This document shows positions 60,108 through 64,000 of a stretch of DNA of 64,000 nucleotides, one piece after another. Position 1 is the first letter of the stretch. Every line of letters starts with the position of its first letter. Origin of the DNA: Amycolatopsis azurea DSM 43854. GTDB lineage: Bacteria; Actinomycetota; Actinomycetes; Mycobacteriales; Pseudonocardiaceae. The stretch is from positions 317,705 to 381,704 of the forward strand of contig NZ_MUXN01000016.1 in assembly GCF_001995215.1 (NCBI RefSeq), read 5' to 3'. The notes below the pieces were generated by a model. That model ran no database searches. It had not been told where the DNA came from and saw nothing but the letters and a program-made list of their open reading frames with translations. The position numbers and the translations under genes are program-made.

Positions 60108-63032
60108 GTGCGTCCAACCCGTTCTGGTAAAAGAAGAAGATCGATCCTGACCGCGGGAACCGCCGCCCTCGTCGCGGCGCTCGGTTTGGTCAGCCCGCCC
60201 GTCTCGGCCGCGGAAACCGCCCAGTCCCCGGACGCGTTCTCGGAGAACACCGTCCGGCAGATCGAGGCCCTGCAGTCGATCAAGAAGAGCCAGAGCCCCG
60301 CTGAGTCCAAAGTGGACAGCAGGCTGCTCGTCGAACAGAAACTCCGTGCTCAACGCATGTCGGCCTCTGCGGTTCCCGCACTGGGGTCTGGGGCGAATGT
60401 CTCCGCGGCCGGCACCGTACTCGTGGATATCCGGGGCCAGGTCTCGGAAGAACTCCTGAAAAGCCTGCGTGAATCCGGTGCGGGGATTCGCGCGGTCTCG
60501 CAGCGGTATGGCAGCGTCCGCGCCGAAGTGCCGCTGAACGCGGTCCCGGCGATCGCCGGCCGCGAAGACGTCAAACGGGTCGAGACCGCCAATGAGGCGT
60601 TCACCGCCCGGCAATTGGCCGAGCCCGCCTCCGCCGGCAAGGCGAAGACGGAGAGCAAGGAGGAGAAGGCCGCCCGGATCGCGGACGAGCTGAAGAAGGC
60701 CGTCGAGGCCAAGGGGCAGGTCGGCATCGCCGCCGGGCCGGTCAACAGTGAAGGCGACCGCGCGCACAACGCCGACACCGCGCGCCAGCAGTTCGGTGTC
60801 ACCGGTGTGGGCACCAAGATCTGCGCGCTGTCCGACGGCGTCGATTCGCTCGCGACCTCGCAGGCGCGCGGCGAACTCCCGCCGGGCGTCGACGTGATCC
60901 CCGGCCAGGAGGGCAGCGGCGACGAGGGCACCGCGATGCTCGAGATCATCCACGATCTCGCGCCGAACGCGTCGCTCGGTTTCGCCAGCGCGTTCAACTC
61001 CGACGCCAGCTTCGCCGACAACATCCGCAAGCTGCGCTTCGACGCGCACTGCGACGTCATCGTGGACGACGTCCTGTACTTCAAGGAATCGCCGTTCCAG
61101 GACTGGATCATCGCCCAGGCCGTGAACGACGTGACCGCCAACGGCGCGCTGTACTTCTCCTCGGCCGGTAACGAGGGCAACGTCGCCGACGGCACCTCGG
61201 GCCACTGGGAAGGCGACTTCGTCGACTCCGGCAAGAGCGTCGGCAAGTTCGCGGGCGCCGCGCACAACTTCGCCGGAGCCGCGGGCAACCAGATCTTCCA
61301 GCCGATCTCGACCGCGTCCTCGGCGGGCGTGCCGGTCACGTTGTTCTGGTCGGACCCGCTGGGCCGGGCGACCAACGACTACGACCTGTACCTGCTGAAC
61401 GCGGCGGGCAACGTCGTCGACCTGAGCCAGGACGTCCAGACCGGAACCCAGGACGCCTACGAGCGGGTCGACACTCCCGCTGCCGGTGGTGCCGGGCTGC
61501 GGCTGGCCATCGTCAAGTTCTCCGGTGAGGGCCGCTACCTGTCGCTGTCCGCGCTGCGCGGCCGGTTCGCCGACTCGGCGGACGGCCTCAAGGCCTACAC
61601 CAAACCCGGTGTGACCGTGGGCCACTCGGCCGCGCGGGACGCGTTCAGCGTCGCGGCGGCCCCGGCGGCCAAGGCGTTCCCCCGTGCCCTCGAACCGGGC
61701 GACCCGGCCAACCCGGCCGGCCCGTTCCCGGCCGCCTTCGGCGCGACCACGAAGGTCGAACGGTTCACTTCGGACGGTCCGCGGCGCGTGTTCTACCAGG
61801 CCGACGGCACGCCGATCACCCCGGGCAACGTGTCCGGCACCGGTGGTGAGGTCCGCGCCAAGCCGGACATCACCGCGGCCGACGGCGTCTCCACCAGCGT
61901 CACCGGGTTCACCACGTTCTACGGCACTTCGGCCGCCGCGCCGCACGCCGCCGCGATCGCGGGCCTGGTGCTCTCGGGCAACCCGGGGCTGCCCCCGGCC
62001 GAGGTGCGCGCGGCACTGATCAACACCGCCGTCGACATCCTGACCCCGGGCCGCGACAACTCCAGCGGCGCGGGCGTCATCCTCGCCGACAAGGTGCTCG
62101 CGTACACCGGTGCCAGCCCGCAGCCGCTCGTGACCGCGGGCCAGCCGACGGTCACCCCGGCCGACGGCGGTCCCGCGCTCGACCCGGGCGACACCGCCAA
62201 GGTGACCTTGCCGGTGACCAACCGCGGTGACGGCACCGCGTCGTCGACCAGCGTCGTGCTCTCCAGCCCGACCCCCGGTGTCACGGTGGCGCCGCGGTCG
62301 AAGTCGTACGGCACGATCAGCCCCGGGCAGACCGGCGTGAACGACTTCACCATCACCGTTCCCACCACGCAGGAACTCGGTGTGCCGGTGGTGCTCAACG
62401 CCAGGGTGACGTTCGCGGGTTCGTACTCGCCGACCACGTCGACGTTCTCACTGCCGGTCGGCACCCCGTCGCCGGTGACGCAGAACTTCGCCTACGCCGG
62501 TGCCCCGGTGGCGATCCCGGACAGCGACCCGACCGGCGTGACCGTGCCGATCACGGTCAGCGGTGTCGGGCGCGCGTCGAAGCTGACGTTCTCGGTGGAC
62601 GGGGCGACCTGCAACACCGACCAGACCTCGACGACCGTGGGCATCAACCACTCGTACGTCGGTGACCTGATCGGCACGCTGACCTCGCCCTCGGGCGCCA
62701 AGGCGACCGTGTTCCAGCGCAACGGCGGCTCGGGCAACAACCTGTGCCAGGTCGTCTTCGCCGACAACGCGGCCACCCCGTTCAGCTCGGTCACCGCGGC
62801 GAACAACCCGTTCACCGGGACCTACCGGCCGGCGCAGGTGATCGGCGGCCTGACCACCGGTACGGCGGCCGACGGCACCTGGAAGTTCACCGCGGTGGAT
62901 GTCGCCGGTGGCGACACCGGATCGATCCGCGCGATCTCCTTGCACCTCAACGGTTTCGTGCAGCCTGGTGCGGCTGAGCGGCCGGCGAGTGTCGGGAAGT
63001 CGGTCGGGACCGGGCCGGTGAAGCCGGTCTAG
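60108..63032 (+). CDS. Large secreted S8/S53-like serine peptidase with P-domain
   Basis: A 974-residue exported peptidase. It has a signal peptide (RRSILTAGTAALVAALGLVSPPVSAAE), a pro-region to about residue 220 with a Lys/Glu-rich linker, and the catalytic domain at 230-690. Catalytic Asp243 (LSDGVDS) and Ser608 (YGTSAAAPH) and the oxyanion Asn355 (SSAGNEGN) are present, but the usual His motif GHGTxVAG is GDEGTAMLE, with Glu273 in the His position, as in sedolisin-like mixtures. A CARDB-like domain (about 700-800) and a proprotein-convertase P-domain (about 800-955) follow. GTG 60108 follows GGAGG. Its substrate is probably extracellular protein. Confidence 0.9.
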   Translation: MRPTRSGKRRRSILTAGTAALVAALGLVSPPVSAAETAQSPDAFSENTVRQIEALQSIKKSQSPAESKVDSRLLVEQKLRAQRMSASAVPALGSGANVSAAGTVLVDIRGQVSEELLKSLRESGAGIRAVSQRYGSVRAEVPLNAVPAIAGREDVKRVETANEAFTARQLAEPASAGKAKTESKEEKAARIADELKKAVEAKGQVGIAAGPVNSEGDRAHNADTARQQFGVTGVGTKICALSDGVDSLATSQARGELPPGVDVIPGQEGSGDEGTAMLEIIHDLAPNASLGFASAFNSDASFADNIRKLRFDAHCDVIVDDVLYFKESPFQDWIIAQAVNDVTANGALYFSSAGNEGNVADGTSGHWEGDFVDSGKSVGKFAGAAHNFAGAAGNQIFQPISTASSAGVPVTLFWSDPLGRATNDYDLYLLNAAGNVVDLSQDVQTGTQDAYERVDTPAAGGAGLRLAIVKFSGEGRYLSLSALRGRFADSADGLKAYTKPGVTVGHSAARDAFSVAAAPAAKAFPRALEPGDPANPAGPFPAAFGATTKVERFTSDGPRRVFYQADGTPITPGNVSGTGGEVRAKPDITAADGVSTSVTGFTTFYGTSAAAPHAAAIAGLVLSGNPGLPPAEVRAALINTAVDILTPGRDNSSGAGVILADKVLAYTGASPQPLVTAGQPTVTPADGGPALDPGDTAKVTLPVTNRGDGTASSTSVVLSSPTPGVTVAPRSKSYGTISPGQTGVNDFTITVPTTQELGVPVVLNARVTFAGSYSPTTSTFSLPVGTPSPVTQNFAYAGAPVAIPDSDPTGVTVPITVSGVGRASKLTFSVDGATCNTDQTSTTVGINHSYVGDLIGTLTSPSGAKATVFQRNGGSGNNLCQVVFADNAATPFSSVTAANNPFTGTYRPAQVIGGLTTGTAADGTWKFTAVDVAGGDTGSIRAISLHLNGFVQPGAAERPASVGKSVGTGPVKPV

Positions 63033-63043
63033 TCCTTTCGTCT

Positions 63044-63098
63044 GTCCGTGAAGGCCTCCTTGAGGGACTCTGGGTCCCTCAAGGAGGCCTTCACGGAC
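63044..63098. repeat. 25-bp perfect palindrome, CCTTGAGGGAC type (copy 2)
   Basis: Arms 63044-63068 and 63074-63098 are exact reverse complements over 25 bp with a 5-nt loop. The arm contains GTGAAGGCCTCCTTGAGGGA; an imperfect copy is at 5900-5936. It begins 12 bp after the peptidase stop. Confidence 0.8.
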
Positions 63099-63133
63099 TT
63101 CAGGTCGGGTCGTGAGCGGCGGAGGCTCGGAGG

Positions 63134-63188
63134 TGTTGCGAAAGCCACTTTCGCAACCTTCAACGTCTCGAAAGTGGCTTTCGCGACA
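63134..63188. repeat. Palindrome of the GAAAGCCACTTTCGC family (copy 2)
   Basis: Arms 63134-63153 and 63169-63188 pair over 20 bp with one mismatch and a 15-nt loop. It is the second copy of the element at 13034-13080 and lies in a row with two other palindromes. Confidence 0.72.
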
Positions 63189-63246
63189 CGCTCGCTGGAG
63201 GTGCGAGAGACAGTCCCCGAGAGTTGTGGTCGTCGCGGATCCGCAA

Positions 63247-63301
63247 GTACGTGAAGGCCCCCTTCCTTGCGCCTAGGTACATGAAGGGGGCCTTCACGTA
63301 C
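63247..63301. repeat. 19-bp palindrome GTGAAGGCCCCCTTC
   Basis: Arms 63247-63265 and 63283-63301 are exact reverse complements (GTACGTGAAGGCCCCCTTC) with a 17-nt loop. It ends 9 bp before the acVLRF1-type start, so in RNA it would mask the ribosome-binding region. Confidence 0.72.
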
Positions 63302-63310
63302 CTTGGGACC

Positions 63311-63979
63311 ATGGCGAGGGAGCGGCAGGTGGCGGGCGGAGGACGCGCCGTCGAGGTCGCCCCGGACCGTCTCGAAGGCTGGTACGCCCGCTTCGCCGTC
63401 CGCAACGAAGGCGTCCGCGAGACACACTTCGAGCCGGACGCCGTCACGGTCACCGCGGAAAACGGCGTCGTCGCCGTCGCGACCGTCCCTTTCGGACCGT
63501 TGATCACCGAAGGAACCGTGACCGGACTCGCCGTCGGTCCCCTCGTCGACCACGCGCTGATCTCACGGAGGATCGCGCTCATTCTGGTCCGTCGCGGCGG
63601 GCACAGCGTCGGGATCGCGCGCGGGGGAGTGATCGTCCAGTCCAGGACGGACCGACACCTCGTCCAGGGCCGGTCCGCGGCGGGCGGCTGGTCGCAACAG
63701 CGGTTCGCGCGGCGGCGGGAAGGGCAAGCGCGCGTGGCGCTTCGTTCCGCCGCCGAAGACGCGTTCGAAGTCCTCCTGCCGCAACTGTCCGAAGTGGACG
63801 CCGTCGTGCTCGGCGGCGACCGCCGGGCACTGGAATCACTGCGCGAGGACAGGCGGCTGACGCCGTTGTTCGAGCGGGCCGAACCCCGGATCCTCGACAT
63901 CGCCGAACCGCGTCGCACGGTGCTGGACGACGCGGCCGAGCGGGCGGTCGCGGTCGAAATCACCCTGTCCGGGCCGTGA
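63311..63979 (+). CDS. acVLRF1-type peptidyl-tRNA hydrolase
   Basis: A 222-residue protein of the actinobacterial VLRF1 group (Vms1/ANKZF1-like release-factor fold). The release-factor loop reads GGWSQQRFARRR, where the Gln takes the role of the GGQ Gln in peptide release; DAVVLGGDRRALESL and LDIAEPRRTVLDDA follow. In eukaryotes Vms1 frees nascent chains from stalled ribosomes; a similar ribosome-rescue role is likely. ATG 63311 is the only start that does not lie in the preceding palindrome. Confidence 0.85.
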   Translation: MARERQVAGGGRAVEVAPDRLEGWYARFAVRNEGVRETHFEPDAVTVTAENGVVAVATVPFGPLITEGTVTGLAVGPLVDHALISRRIALILVRRGGHSVGIARGGVIVQSRTDRHLVQGRSAAGGWSQQRFARRREGQARVALRSAAEDAFEVLLPQLSEVDAVVLGGDRRALESLREDRRLTPLFERAEPRILDIAEPRRTVLDDAAERAVAVEITLSGP

Positions 63980-64000
63980 CGTCGGGCACGGTCGGATAAA

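Noticed and set aside
59649..61946. A minus-strand frame of 765 residues under dgt and the peptidase gene
   Set aside because: It is the shadow of two strongly supported genes on the plus strand; composition is Arg/Gly/Val-rich without recognisable motifs.

Overview
The window is GC-rich chromosomal DNA of an actinobacterium, most likely Pseudonocardiaceae and probably Amycolatopsis or a close relative. The reasons are heavy use of GTG starts, G/C-ending codons, an RbpA-type RNA polymerase factor, a HelD/HelR-type ATPase, an F420-type (Ddn-like) oxidoreductase, an MptB-like mannosyltransferase and an OpcA-Zwf pair. The gene order from gap to sufT also matches, as I recall it, the Mycobacterium tuberculosis segment from about Rv1436 to Rv1466. 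I found no tRNA, rRNA, CRISPR array, transposase or prophage. I read 53 protein genes and many intergenic palindromes.

Layout. 1-7.3 kb: the 3' part of a very long SMC/MukB-like coiled-coil ATPase, an AraC regulator divergent from a small deazaflavin-type oxidoreductase, and an AlkZ-like winged-helix protein. 7.5-11.3 kb: gap-pgk-tpiA, then secG and an rbpA-like gene. 11.3-12.5 kb: an orphan histidine kinase. 13.2-21.3 kb (minus strand): a tight pentose-phosphate operon tkt-tal-pgi-zwf-opcA-pgl. 21.6-30.8 kb: ctaB, a helR-like ATPase, a lipoprotein FKBP isomerase, GNAT and quinone-reductase genes, a small protein plus ATP-grasp pair, an acyl desaturase and ctaA. 30.9-34.3 kb (minus): a two-gene ABC exporter and an MptB-like mannosyltransferase. 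34.5-40.9 kb: the complete sufRBDCSUT iron-sulfur assembly operon with a recognisable SufR operator. 41-47.8 kb: a UbiB/ABC1 kinase-like protein, a TetR-controlled MFS pump, a two-component system and a serine beta-lactamase-like protein. 47.9-55.4 kb: cysD-cysNC (PAPS synthesis), a SnoaL-like gene, an IclR regulator, and an operon of a DUF1214-like protein, an SDR and a sulfotransferase, with two copies of a TAGAAC-N2-GTTCTA palindrome that resembles the KstR motif. 55.4-64 kb: a degenerate EAL-CBS-GGDEF protein, a lone lycopene cyclase, dgt, a large secreted S8/S53-like peptidase and an acVLRF1-type peptidyl-tRNA hydrolase.

How the genes work together. The centre of the window is housekeeping metabolism: lower glycolysis, the pentose phosphate pathway, haem A synthesis (ctaB, ctaA) and Fe-S assembly. 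Accessory blocks are inserted between these conserved islands. The most coherent accessory block couples a PAPS-generating pair to a sulfotransferase operon through matching operators.

The most striking non-coding signal is a set of long, nearly perfect intergenic palindromes in several sequence families, some repeated almost identically 18-50 kb apart. They sit mostly between convergent genes, sometimes contribute the stop codon of a neighbour, and in one case are nested inside one another. They look like a genus-level interspersed repeat system that has been adopted as bidirectional terminators. All family and synteny statements are from memory and by eye; no database search was run.
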